In this document: piece after piece, positions 50,312 to 59,355 of the stretch
Layout of the letters: each line of letters opens with the position of its first letter
Numbering within the stretch: position 1 is the stretch's first letter
DNA from: Lachnospiraceae bacterium XBD2001
GTDB lineage: Bacteria > Bacillota > Clostridia > Lachnospirales > Lachnospiraceae
NCBI GenBank assembly: GCA_900116395.1
Contig: FPAN01000004.1
Span: forward strand, 62,001 to 126,000
Reading direction: 5' to 3'
DNA length: 64,000 bases
The notes under the pieces: model-generated
What the model was told of the DNA's origin: nothing
What the model saw: only the letters and a program-made list of their open reading frames with translations
Database searches by the model: none
Translations under genes and position numbers: made by a program

Positions 50312-51322
50312 TTAAGTCTGGTCCGTCATCCGGTACTCCACATCATCGTCAATCATCTGAAGCATAATATCCGCGAACTTCGGATCGAACTGGCTGCCCT
50401 TCCCTCGTTCGATTTCCTGTCGCACCTTCTCCTGGGGCAGCACGCCTCGGTAGCTTCGGTTACTGGTCATGGCATCGTAAGCGTCCGCCACAGCAATGAT
50501 GCGCGCGGCTTCCGGGATGTCCTCCCCGGTCAAACCTTCCGGATAGCCGGTTCCATCGTAGCGCTCATGGTGCCACTTGGCACCTGCTGCCAGCTCCGGC
50601 ATCTCCTTGATATTACTTAGAATCTTACCACCAATCTCCGGGTGCTTCTGGATGTGCGCAAACTCCTCATCCGTTAGCCTTCCCGGTTTGTTAATCACTT
50701 CATCCGGCACACCGATTTTGCCTACATCGTGCAGCAGTCCCATCATAAAAATCTTCTCCTGCTGCTTCTCATCATATCCCAAGCGTTCTGCGATTTCCTT
50801 CGAATACATGGCCACACGTCCGGAATGGCCCTTGGTATAGTTATCCTTGGCATCGATGGCATCTGCCAGACATTCCACCACATGTAAGAATAGATTCTCA
50901 TTCTCCCGGGTCTTCTCATCCACCATGCTTTCCAAGTCCCGCTGCAGGCGAATCAATTCCACCGCATGCTGCACCCGAAGCACCAGGACACTGGCCACAA
51001 AAGGCTTCCGGATAAAATCCATAGCCCCAAGGGATAGTCCCTTCGTCTCGGCGTCCTCATCCTCGTTGGCCGTCAAGAAAATCACCGGCGTATCCCGCCA
51101 GGCTGCCTCACAATTCTTCAATTCCCGGATCACCTCATACCCGTCCATCTCGGGCATATTGATATCCATCAGAATCAGATTCGGTGCCGCATGGTCTTTC
51201 GTATAATCTAAAAGCCCTTGTCCGGACTTCAATGCAACCACGCCAAACCCGGCTTCGTTCAAGGTATTCCATGCACTTTTTAATATGATTGGATCATCAT
51301 CTACAACAATAATCTGTGGCAT
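50312..51322 (-). CDS. response regulator with HD-GYP phosphodiesterase domain
   Basis: 336 residues from ATG 51322 behind GGAGGT. The receiver (1-120) has phospho-acceptor Asp53 (LMDINMPEMDG). A coiled linker leads to an HD-GYP domain with HSGRVAMYSKEI, HDVGKIGVPD, KHPEIGGKIL, WHHERYDGTGYP and DAYDAMTSNRSYR. HD-GYP enzymes hydrolyse c-di-GMP to GMP. It is 84 bases from a divergent Hpt gene and near a hybrid kinase, so it is the likely output of that phosphorelay (inference). Confidence 0.95.
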   Translation of the reverse strand: MPQIIVVDDDPIILKSAWNTLNEAGFGVVALKSGQGLLDYTKDHAAPNLILMDINMPEMDGYEVIRELKNCEAAWRDTPVIFLTANEDEDAETKGLSLGAMDFIRKPFVASVLVLRVQHAVELIRLQRDLESMVDEKTRENENLFLHVVECLADAIDAKDNYTKGHSGRVAMYSKEIAERLGYDEKQQEKIFMMGLLHDVGKIGVPDEVINKPGRLTDEEFAHIQKHPEIGGKILSNIKEMPELAAGAKWHHERYDGTGYPEGLTGEDIPEAARIIAVADAYDAMTSNRSYRGVLPQEKVRQEIERGKGSQFDPKFADIMLQMIDDDVEYRMTDQT

Positions 51323-51406
51323 CCTTTTTACCTCCAACAGGTCCTCCAAAACAATTTCTCCGGCTGCAAAACCGTGCTATACTAAAAAGCAAGGAGGAGG
51401 CCTTCT

Positions 51407-51988
51407 ATGAACATGAATATCCCCGGTATCGATACGGAAAAAGCCATCAAAAATCTTGGCTCAGAGTCGCTCTTTCTAGAGCTTCTCGGTGATGTTTACA
51501 AACTCATGGATGAAAAGTGTGCACAAGTCACATCCTATGTCAGTGACAATGATCTGCACAACTATACCATTCTGGTGCACTCCCTCAAGACCACCTGCCG
51601 CATGATTGGCGCCATGGATCTCGGAGAACAATTCTTTACCCTGGAAAAACTGGGCAAAGAAAACAATGCGGGACAAATCCGCGCCCTTACCCCGGATGTA
51701 ATCCGGGCTTATCAATCCTTAAAGCCATATCTTGCTCCCTTTGCCTTGGGGGACAATCAGGCGAAAAACAGCTTCGACCAAGAGGCCATTTCCAAGGCGC
51801 TACGTGAGCTTGTTACTGCCTTGGATGATTTCGATTTAGGAAAGTCAGAAGCCGCTATCCAAGAGCTCATGGCCTACCACTACAGCCCGGAGCTTTTCGC
51901 CCAAATCGAAACCTTGGACAAACTGGTTACAAACCTAGACTACGAGGACGCAATTGCTCTTGCCAAGGAACTGTTAACCCATTTGTAA
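51407..51988 (+). CDS. Hpt-domain phosphotransfer protein
   Basis: 193 residues. The Hpt domain lies at ~5-110 with His58 in LVHSLKTTCRMIGAMDLGE, the histidine that carries phosphate between two receivers. The C-terminal ~75 residues form a helical region of unknown role. It lies divergently from the HD-GYP regulator and converges with the binding-protein gene. ATG follows AAGGAGGAGG by six bases. Confidence 0.92.
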   Translation: MNMNIPGIDTEKAIKNLGSESLFLELLGDVYKLMDEKCAQVTSYVSDNDLHNYTILVHSLKTTCRMIGAMDLGEQFFTLEKLGKENNAGQIRALTPDVIRAYQSLKPYLAPFALGDNQAKNSFDQEAISKALRELVTALDDFDLGKSEAAIQELMAYHYSPELFAQIETLDKLVTNLDYEDAIALAKELLTHL

Positions 51989-51994
51989 TTCCGG

Positions 51995-53296
51995 CTATTT
52001 TCCCAGGGTTCCGTAGCTTGCCACCGCTTCATCCACCGTCATTTCCTGATTCACAACGGCATAGGCTGCTGCACGGAATTCTTTGACGGCAGTATCCAGG
52101 ATTTCGGTATCGCGAAAGTTAATGGTCCGCTTCTCAGGGAATTTCGCCAAGGATGCATATACTTCATCCAGAGAATAATCCTTCGTCGGCGTAATCAGGC
52201 GCTTTTCCTGCGCCATCAATCCCAACTCTTCTTCGCTGGTCAAAAACCGCAGAAACTCATTGGTCATATCCAAATTCGTGCTATTCTTGTTCCCGCAGAA
52301 AAGAATGGACACGGAATCCATATAATATCCGCCCTCATCACCGGATGGTGCCACATAAAAATCATAGCGGAACGGATGCTCCAAAAAAGCTTCCGACTTG
52401 CTCTCCCGCTTCTTCGTTCCGGATACCACATCTCCGGAGCACAGCATCATCGGCACATCCCCTTCAAAGAATCGCATAATCACGCCGTTGTAGTCATCTT
52501 CGATTTCCGCCGTACATTTTTTCACATCAATACATCCGGCATCCACAAAGGCATCCAGTCGGGTCAGAGATTCCCGCATGGCTTCCCCTGCCGATGGAGC
52601 AAGGTTGTTCAAATCCGCTTCGATGCTGCGGTCGTCCTTAACTCCTTGCGCAAACATCGGGTACGCAAAAGCATAACCGATGCCCGGTGTTGTATTGGTA
52701 TTGGCGCCCATAACCGGAGATGCATAGCCTGCTGCCTTCAAAGCTTCGCAGACCTCCAACAATTCCTCATAGTTCTTCGGCACCTGCAGATTCTCTTTTT
52801 CAAAAATATCCCTGTTCACCAGCATGCCATAGGAGGTGGCAAATACCGGCAGCGTCAGCACATCACCGTTCTCCATCTCCCAGCGAATTCCCGGGCGAAT
52901 GCAATCTAAGTTCATCTGAAGCGATGGGTCGGAGAGGACCTCAGCACCGTCAAATAGCGGAGCAAAGTGTTCATCCCCATACATCCACGGCTGAACCACA
53001 TAGATATCCGGTGGCTCCGTACCTGCCAACGCCGGACCGATGGTATTCCGATAATCATCCAGGTAGGTGTACACAATCTCCCCATTAGGATAATGCTCAT
53101 AGAAACGCTCAATGGCACTCTCCAGGGACTCGAAGTTAGAATAGGTTCCCACCACCGAGAGCTTGTACTCCGTATCCGATGCATATTTTGGTGAAAAATC
53201 CTTACTCGCCGTCGTGCTTCCTCCACATCCGACTGCGCCGATTGCCAGCATCCCCACAACTGCCATTGCAACCCATTTTTTTCCGGTCTTACTCAT
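51995..53296 (-). CDS. extracellular solute-binding lipoprotein without partner permease
   Basis: 433 residues from ATG 53296 behind AAAGGAG. Lipobox AIGAVGC (Cys near 24), then a family 1 sugar/oligosaccharide-binding fold (SNFESLESAIERFYEHYPNGEIVYTYLD, NRDIFEKENLQVPKNYEELLEVCEAL). No ABC permease or ATPase adjoins it. It overlaps the end of a hybrid sensor kinase gene by eight bases, so it may present a ligand to the kinase's extracytoplasmic domain rather than feed an importer (inference). Confidence 0.9.
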   Translation of the reverse strand: MSKTGKKWVAMAVVGMLAIGAVGCGGSTTASKDFSPKYASDTEYKLSVVGTYSNFESLESAIERFYEHYPNGEIVYTYLDDYRNTIGPALAGTEPPDIYVVQPWMYGDEHFAPLFDGAEVLSDPSLQMNLDCIRPGIRWEMENGDVLTLPVFATSYGMLVNRDIFEKENLQVPKNYEELLEVCEALKAAGYASPVMGANTNTTPGIGYAFAYPMFAQGVKDDRSIEADLNNLAPSAGEAMRESLTRLDAFVDAGCIDVKKCTAEIEDDYNGVIMRFFEGDVPMMLCSGDVVSGTKKRESKSEAFLEHPFRYDFYVAPSGDEGGYYMDSVSILFCGNKNSTNLDMTNEFLRFLTSEEELGLMAQEKRLITPTKDYSLDEVYASLAKFPEKRTINFRDTEILDTAVKEFRAAAYAVVNQEMTVDEAVASYGTLGK

Positions 53297-55682
53297 GTTC
53301 GCTCCTTTCCGAGTCAATCGCCTCTTGCTTCTGTAGGTACGCAAGCGCCTGCTCTTCTGATTTCGCTAACACTACGTTATATCGATTGGACCAACGTTCC
53401 CGAAGTCGTTTCAAGAATCCCACATCTTCACTGACAATCAGAATGCTTTGCAGTGCATCCGATTTGCTCTTTGCTTCCTCTTTTTCTTCTGTCGCCTGCT
53501 CCACAAGATCCGGCGGAAGATAACGAAGCAGCATGGCCTCCAGCCGGTCTGTATCAATCGGCTTGGTCAAATAGTCATCGAATCCCGCCTCAATGTACAT
53601 CTCGCGCATACCGGAAACCGCATTGGCCGTCAGACAAATCACCGGCGTGCTCTTATTTGGCGTATCTTTGCAGGCTTTCATTTCCTGTAGGGTTTCGATT
53701 CCGTCTTTGTCCGGCATCATATGGTCTAGGAAGACCAGGTCGTAGAGGTTGCGCCGGAAAAGTGCAATTCCCGCATCGCCGCTGTCTGCCGTTTCTATTT
53801 GCATCTTTGTTTTGCTAAGAAGACTTACAAAGACCTTGAGGTTCATCTCGGTATCGTCCACCACAAGGATTCTCGCCTTCGGTGCAGTAAACTGTGCCGT
53901 ATATTGTTTTCGTTCACTTAAGTAGCGCTTAAATGCCGCATCGAATGCTCCCAGAGGCTCCCAGTCCACGACTTTTTGCTTTAGGTCAAAAGAGAACACC
54001 GACCCTTCCCCGTATTTGCTCTCCACCTGAATGGAGCTTCCCATCAGGCTAAGGAAATTCTGGGCAATGGCCATTCCAAGGCCGGTACCTTCAATATTGC
54101 GATTCTTTTTCTCCTCGATTCGCTCGAAGGCCACAAACAACTTATCCAAGTCCTCCGGAAGAATTCCGATTCCCGTATCCCGAACGCTGACATGAAGGAT
54201 GACGCTATCCGGTTCCGCTTCGCATCGATTGGAAGATACCGAGAAAACAACGCCGCCTTCCTTGGTGTACTTCACTGCATTGGAGAGAATATTGGTAATC
54301 ACCTGCTTGATTCGAAGCTCATCGCCATGAAGTATTCCCGGAATCGCGGGATCCACATCCAGCTCCAGGGTCAGGCCCTTCTCCTCCGCCTTCCGCTGCA
54401 CCATATTCACAAGGTCGTTCAGAAGGGAAGCGAAGTTATAGTCCACATCTAAAAGCTCCATTTTGCCGGCCTCAATCTTGGAGAAATCCAGAATGTCATT
54501 GATAATTCCAAGCAGGGTATTCCCGGCAGTTCGAATGCTCTCCGCATACATCAGAGTCTCATCTTCCTTACTGTCCCGAAGGATCATCTCGTTCATACCG
54601 ATGATGGCGTTCATCGGGGTGCGGATATCATGGGACATGGTGGATAAAAAGTGAGACTTTGCTTCATTGGCCTGGTTTGCCGCCTCTGCCGCTGCGGTCA
54701 GTTTGCGATTGTAGCTGCGAAGAATCAAAAGATTGAAATGCAACAAAACAATCAGACCTACCGTTACAATTCCAAGCAACAGCCAATCGATGGAACGACT
54801 CTCTGTCAGTTCTTTTGCCGGAATATAGGCAATGAGATACCAGGACTCCAGTCCGCTAAGGGGCGTATAAGCGATTACACTATCCTCGCTTTTGGAGTTG
54901 CGAATGTGCATGGAACCAATGCTGGAACGAATCGTATCCACTACCCGGTTATACTCCTGAGCCGACATAGGGTTGTAGGACTTGAAATATTCGAAGAAGT
55001 TCCTGTTTTTTAGGGACTTCCCGTGAATCATATAGTCGCCGTTCCAGTCAATCAGGGAGATTTCCACACTCTCGTACTCTCCCTTCAAGAACACCAGCTT
55101 CTGTTCCAGACGACTCACCGGAACGACACGGATAATCAGTCCCTGACGCATGGCACCGGTGTCACTGTCTAAGACCTGCACGTTATTTAAAAATGCAATG
55201 GACTGCACGCCGTTCTGTGGATTGGTGTAGGCCCTTGTCAGGTTCACCACCCCGTCTCCGTCGCTTACTTCCAGATGATCTAATACATCAATATGGGAAT
55301 AGTTCACAGAATAATCCGATGGATCCGTACTGGCGGCCGTTGTGGAAATGCCCGCCATAGAACCGTCATCGGTATAGATTAGATGCCCTGAAATCTCAGG
55401 GGAAATTTTGGCTTTGCGAATGTAGGAAATGGCTTCGTCCACGGTCATGGGCTCTCCCGCCTCCGCAGAACGATTGATATAGTTGGCCCAGATATCGCAC
55501 AGGTGCTGCTCATCCTCCAAATAGTTGGCGATGATTTGCTCTGTGGTGGTTGTCATTTTCTCAAAAGACGCAATCGAAGAACGGTTTGATTCCGTTGCAC
55601 GATCATTGGCATACTTCGCGATGATGAAAAGAACCAACCCTACAATCAAAATATTTATGATAACGATATATCTTTTCTTCAA
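53289..55682 (-). CDS. hybrid sensor histidine kinase with dCache-like sensor and receiver
   Basis: 797 residues from a TTG at 55682, seven bases after CAGAGG; an ATG 30 bases earlier (55712) with a weaker site is possible. Order: TM helix (~5-25), extracytoplasmic Cache-type sensor (~30-290), TM (~295-315), HisKA with His in FLSTMSHDIRTPMNAI, HATPase with NILSNAVKYTKEGG and GTGLGMAIAQ, and a receiver with phospho-Asp in LVFLDHMMPDKDG. A final ~45 residues look like the start of a second receiver (SILIVSEDVGFLKRLRERW) cut before its Asp. Partner lipoprotein, Hpt and HD-GYP genes are adjacent. Confidence 0.93.
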   Translation of the reverse strand: MKKRYIVIINILIVGLVLFIIAKYANDRATESNRSSIASFEKMTTTTEQIIANYLEDEQHLCDIWANYINRSAEAGEPMTVDEAISYIRKAKISPEISGHLIYTDDGSMAGISTTAASTDPSDYSVNYSHIDVLDHLEVSDGDGVVNLTRAYTNPQNGVQSIAFLNNVQVLDSDTGAMRQGLIIRVVPVSRLEQKLVFLKGEYESVEISLIDWNGDYMIHGKSLKNRNFFEYFKSYNPMSAQEYNRVVDTIRSSIGSMHIRNSKSEDSVIAYTPLSGLESWYLIAYIPAKELTESRSIDWLLLGIVTVGLIVLLHFNLLILRSYNRKLTAAAEAANQANEAKSHFLSTMSHDIRTPMNAIIGMNEMILRDSKEDETLMYAESIRTAGNTLLGIINDILDFSKIEAGKMELLDVDYNFASLLNDLVNMVQRKAEEKGLTLELDVDPAIPGILHGDELRIKQVITNILSNAVKYTKEGGVVFSVSSNRCEAEPDSVILHVSVRDTGIGILPEDLDKLFVAFERIEEKKNRNIEGTGLGMAIAQNFLSLMGSSIQVESKYGEGSVFSFDLKQKVVDWEPLGAFDAAFKRYLSERKQYTAQFTAPKARILVVDDTEMNLKVFVSLLSKTKMQIETADSGDAGIALFRRNLYDLVFLDHMMPDKDGIETLQEMKACKDTPNKSTPVICLTANAVSGMREMYIEAGFDDYLTKPIDTDRLEAMLLRYLPPDLVEQATEEKEEAKSKSDALQSILIVSEDVGFLKRLRERWSNRYNVVLAKSEEQALAYLQKQEAIDSERSEHE

Positions 55683-55731
55683 TCTGCATCCTCTGTAAAA
55701 AGCAAAAACCATTTACATCCTACACAGTATT

Positions 55732-55740
55732 ATTATACCA
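55732..55740 (-). promoter_or_regulatory. extended -10 of the hybrid kinase gene
   Basis: TGG-TATAAT, perfect hexamer, about 50 bases before the start codon; no -35. It follows the terminator of the anti-sigma gene directly. Confidence 0.6.
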
Positions 55741-55751
55741 TTTCAGCCATG

Positions 55752-55776
55752 AAAAAGGCACCCACGCCGGGGTGCC
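55752..55776 (-). terminator. terminator after the anti-sigma gene
   Basis: GGCACCC / GGGTGCC stem with a six-nt GC-rich loop, followed by T5 on the minus strand. Confidence 0.85.
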
Positions 55777-55787
55777 TAATACTACGC

Positions 55788-56909
55788 CTATTTCAATTGA
55801 TATGTTTCCATGGTTACGGTCTGATTGTCTTGCAAAATCAATACCGTGTAATGGGTTCCGGCCACAGTGCCGTCCGAGTCCATTCCGGCGTATGTTGGAA
55901 CTCCAACATCATAACCGGCTACGCTTAAGCTTCCGCTACCGGTCTCGTTGCTCCAGGAGAAGTCGCCCTCTGCCGTACACTTATATTCCTCAGTGCTTAC
56001 TAACTTCCCGTGTTCCTTCAGATATGCTGCAGCATCTTCCTCCGAACGGGATTCGATTTGTTTTTCAAAATCTACAACTTCGGCATCCCAACCTTCCGTA
56101 TCGTTGACAGCTTCCGCATCTCCATTTTCTCTGGCTAGGCGAACCGCATCAAGATAAGCAGCAACAGCTTCTTCATCCCCTTTACCCGGATCCAGCGGCA
56201 GGGAAAACAGTGCGTTGGTACCCTCATATCCGGGAGTTTTCTTATACGCTCCGGATGCGTCTGTTTCATAGGCCCGGGACTCATCCCCAAACTGATCGAC
56301 CACGCCAATCTGTACGCCTCGGTCTGCGAAAATCTCCAGGTTGTCACATTCCAACAATTCGTAGGTCACACCGTCCTTTTGAAACCAGTGTAATCCGGCA
56401 TCCAAATCCGCTAATGTAACTTCGCTCCAATCCACGCCGTTGATGAGTGGCGAAACAGTCAAGCCGTCTTCCATTGGTGCTCCGTCTTTTCTTGCAATAG
56501 CAAGTGCCGCATAGGAGCGATCTGCCCGGATGTCTGATCGGTTTGCTTCATCTACGCACAGTTCTAAGTCTTTGCCACTTACCATACCAAGCAGGGTGAT
56601 AACGTAATTCCCGCTTTGCTGGGTTTCATCGATGCGAATTGCTGATTCCGATGCAAATGCCTTCGCCAATGCATCGTTCTCACCCACTTGTGATGCGATC
56701 TCTGACGGGTGCAAATAATGGCTATAGGCATATGCTCCTGTTCCCCCTATAAGCAGTACACATCCAACGGCAGCCGCTGCCACCAATCCTCGTCCGTTTC
56801 TCGTATGTTTTTTCATGTCCATTCTCCTCATTAGCTGACGATTCAGATGCTCGGACGGCTCGTCGGAAGGTGCCAACGATTCATATAACAGTTCATCCAG
56901 TTTACTCAT
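55788..56909 (-). CDS. membrane anti-sigma factor-like protein paired with ECF sigma
   Basis: 373 residues from ATG 56909 behind GGAG; a GTG three bases earlier is possible. A short cytoplasmic segment (1-40) with a conserved-looking helix (SKLDELLYESLAPSDEP) is followed by one membrane helix (~42-63, LVAAAAVGCVLLIGGTGAYAYS) and a ~310-residue extracytoplasmic domain of DUF4179 character. Gene overlap of eight bases with the sigma gene supports an anti-sigma role. No zinc-binding HxxxCxxC is present. Confidence 0.8.
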   Translation of the reverse strand: MSKLDELLYESLAPSDEPSEHLNRQLMRRMDMKKHTRNGRGLVAAAAVGCVLLIGGTGAYAYSHYLHPSEIASQVGENDALAKAFASESAIRIDETQQSGNYVITLLGMVSGKDLELCVDEANRSDIRADRSYAALAIARKDGAPMEDGLTVSPLINGVDWSEVTLADLDAGLHWFQKDGVTYELLECDNLEIFADRGVQIGVVDQFGDESRAYETDASGAYKKTPGYEGTNALFSLPLDPGKGDEEAVAAYLDAVRLARENGDAEAVNDTEGWDAEVVDFEKQIESRSEEDAAAYLKEHGKLVSTEEYKCTAEGDFSWSNETGSGSLSVAGYDVGVPTYAGMDSDGTVAGTHYTVLILQDNQTVTMETYQLK

Positions 56910-57417
56910 CACAAAACTCCTCCAATGCTACTGCCAGAATATCCCTTGCATGTTTTAGACGGCTTTTTACCGTTCCCTCCGGAATGCGAAGCATGGTTGC
57001 AATCTGCTTCACCGGTACATTCTCCATGTAGTAAAGCAAAACCACTACGCGCATTTTTTCCGGAAGTTTGGCCACAGCCCCTTGGACTTGTTGCTGCCGT
57101 TCTTTTACAAGAATTGCCTCATCGGTGTGGTCATTTGCCTCGGCTAATAATGCGTCATCATAGGATGTCTCCGGCGCAATGCCCATCCGTCTGGCGTATT
57201 TTCGCTTCATATTGGTCCATACATGCACGGCCACGGATAATAAATACGCCTTCGGTTCCTCTATTTTTACCAGGGTGCGTCGTCGGTTCACTGCAACTAA
57301 AAATGTTTCTTGATAGAGGTCATCCGCAATATCCCGATTCCCCGTCAGATGCACGCAGAAAGAATAGATATCCTTGCCATATTCCGTTATAAGCTGTTCT
57401 AAATCTTTGTTCGTCAT
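56902..57417 (-). CDS. ECF-type RNA polymerase sigma factor
   Basis: 171 residues. Region 2 (DIYSFCVHLTGNRDIADDLYQETFLVAVNRR) and region 4 (KLPEKMRVVVLLYYMENVPVKQIATMLRIPEGTVKSRLKHARDIL) are clear. It should direct RNA polymerase to stress or envelope genes and be held by the overlapping membrane protein. I see no convincing copy of a -35 GAAC / -10 CGTC promoter in the 96-bp leader. Confidence 0.94.
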   Translation of the reverse strand: MTNKDLEQLITEYGKDIYSFCVHLTGNRDIADDLYQETFLVAVNRRRTLVKIEEPKAYLLSVAVHVWTNMKRKYARRMGIAPETSYDDALLAEANDHTDEAILVKERQQQVQGAVAKLPEKMRVVVLLYYMENVPVKQIATMLRIPEGTVKSRLKHARDILAVALEEFCDE

Positions 57418-57513
57418 TGTCCTTGTTGTCTTATCTTGCTACTGATCAGCGCCTTACACTAACATAATGTCGTAAGAGTGGATGAGGTTCATTTTGGTGA
57501 GTAAAAAATGCTT

Positions 57514-58332
57514 TTATTGAAGTTCAATCACCTGCACGACGTGATCGGAATACCCCATCAAATCTGCTCGTTCTGCCGTTGCAATCAGATACTGAATCCA
57601 TTCTGCATAGGCTTCCTCTGACATGGTGTTCACAGAGCTTCTGATGACTTCCGACAAACCATCTTGTGCAAATCTGCAGACTTTCCTAGCGTCATATTCC
57701 GCGCAAACAGTGTCAATTAGCTCGTCTACGACTGCTATGGTATCTAACAGCCGGGAAGAGCCGGTATTATCCGTAACAATGGCCCGCTCCCGGTCATAGC
57801 CCACCTGCGTTAGCTCATGGACTGGATCCTTGGCCATAAAAATCTCATGAACCAGTGGCGCATCCTGAAGACAAAATGCGATAAAAATCGGAGCCCCCGG
57901 CTTTGCAATCCGAAGCGCCTCTTTGCAAGCGCGCTTTCGATCTTCAAAATCTTTGATGCTATAAATTGGTCCCATCAACAGCACAAGATCATATGCATTG
58001 TCATCCAGGAAGCTTAAATCCTTCGCATTCCCTTCATACACTCTAATGTGATCATTCCCGGCAAAACGCTCCTGCATCTGCTTCACATACTCCGGTGTAA
58101 GCTCCACCGCATCCACATCATATCCTTCTTCTGCCAAGGCATTTGTATAGGTTCCACCACCGGCACCAATGTCCGCAATCTTTGCCCCGGGCGTTAAAAA
58201 GCGATGTAAATAATGCATGGTCACAATGAATTCCGTTTGATGCGCTTTGGTGTAGGTCAGCCGCTCTCCTTCCGGAAATCCTGTATATTGTGCGATTACT
58301 TTTCTCTCCTGTTCATTCAATGTATTTGCCAT
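57514..58332 (-). CDS. class I SAM-dependent methyltransferase
   Basis: 272 residues. The SAM-binding motif I is KIADIGAGGGTYTNALAEEGYDVDAVELTPEYV (near 52-84), with DLSFLDDNAYDLVLLMGPIYSI as motif III/IV. The N-terminal helix region (EQERKVIAQYTGFPEGERLTYTKAHQTEF) and size resemble a small-molecule methyltransferase. Substrate unknown. The start overlaps the S66 peptidase gene by 16 bases. Confidence 0.88.
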   Translation of the reverse strand: MANTLNEQERKVIAQYTGFPEGERLTYTKAHQTEFIVTMHYLHRFLTPGAKIADIGAGGGTYTNALAEEGYDVDAVELTPEYVKQMQERFAGNDHIRVYEGNAKDLSFLDDNAYDLVLLMGPIYSIKDFEDRKRACKEALRIAKPGAPIFIAFCLQDAPLVHEIFMAKDPVHELTQVGYDRERAIVTDNTGSSRLLDTIAVVDELIDTVCAEYDARKVCRFAQDGLSEVIRSSVNTMSEEAYAEWIQYLIATAERADLMGYSDHVVQVIELQ

Positions 58333-59177
58333 AAGTCCCCCTTTTTCAATTTCATATTCCGTCCAATAACAAGTGCCTTAGAATCTGCGCCATGGCCTAT
58401 TTCTGTTGTTTTTACAACAGGAAGTGTGTCCGATATATGCATCTTTAGCAAATCAAATACACTTAAGGATAGTGCGGCTTCTTCATACTTTGAAAAAGTC
58501 CCAAGCAGTACGCCGGCCACCTGGTCAAATACCCCCATCAAATCCAACTGGTTCATTGCTGTTGCAATTCCACCGGTTTCTCCACCATAGGACTCCAATA
58601 GCAAAATCTTGCCTGTCATGTCCGGCCAAAATTCCGTTCCTGCAAGTTTTAAAAGGCAACGGATATTGCCACCAACAACGATGCCTTCCAAATACGTGCC
58701 CTGGAGGAATTCATAATTCAAGTCAAACAAGTCATTGCTTTTGCCGGAAAGATAATCTGCAAATCGCTTTTGCTGCAGTTCTCCCTTGGCATAAACCAAA
58801 TTTTTTACCTGATACAAGACCGATTCTTGTCCCGTCCTCGTATAGATGGCATTCAAAATCGTCGTTAAATCACTATACCCCCAGTATGTCTTGTTAGACT
58901 TCGCAATAATGTCCCAATCCAAATATTTCAACACACCGTTAGCCAAATCACCACCGGAGATATCATAGATTGCATCCACAGAATCATCCCGATAAAAACG
59001 CATCAAATCTTCTGCTCGTTCTGCATCCGTTCCGCTAAAGGCATCCTGCTTTGCATAGATGTGCTTTGCCATAACCGTTTCTATGCCCATACCTTCCATG
59101 ATTCTACACAGCTCATTATTCTGCTGTTCCCATTCTTTCAACTGCCCATCCGAGCATGCAGCCAAGCCAACTATCAT
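58317..59177 (-). CDS. S66-family peptidase (LD-carboxypeptidase / MccF-like)
   Basis: 286 residues from ATG 59177 (MIVGLAACSDGQ), behind ACGGGG; an in-frame TTG 30 bases earlier is an alternative. Catalytic Ser in WGYSDLTTIL (near 110), Glu in LLLESYGGET (near 197) and His in EIGHGADSKAL (near 268) form the S66 Ser-Glu-His triad. Members trim muropeptide tails or cleave microcin C. Coupled with a methyltransferase whose start lies within its 3' end. Confidence 0.9.
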   Translation of the reverse strand: MIVGLAACSDGQLKEWEQQNNELCRIMEGMGIETVMAKHIYAKQDAFSGTDAERAEDLMRFYRDDSVDAIYDISGGDLANGVLKYLDWDIIAKSNKTYWGYSDLTTILNAIYTRTGQESVLYQVKNLVYAKGELQQKRFADYLSGKSNDLFDLNYEFLQGTYLEGIVVGGNIRCLLKLAGTEFWPDMTGKILLLESYGGETGGIATAMNQLDLMGVFDQVAGVLLGTFSKYEEAALSLSVFDLLKMHISDTLPVVKTTEIGHGADSKALVIGRNMKLKKGDLWQIH

Positions 59178-59269
59178 CTTGTACCCCGTTTCCTCGATTT
59201 CCTTCAAACTCGTATGATAAATTATAACTTACTACATTTCCTGTTATCAAATTGTTATCATTTGACACA

Positions 59270-59315
59270 TAAAAAGGCTTCCGACGGCATACTATCAACG
59301 CCACCGAAAGCCTTT
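59270..59315 (-). terminator. terminator after guaA
   Basis: GC-rich stem (59300-59312 with 59276-59288, two mismatches/wobbles) with an 11-nt loop, followed on the minus strand by TTTTTATG. Confidence 0.75.
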
Positions 59316-59355
59316 ATTTTCTGCTATTTGATTCCTACTTGCAAACCACTTGGAA

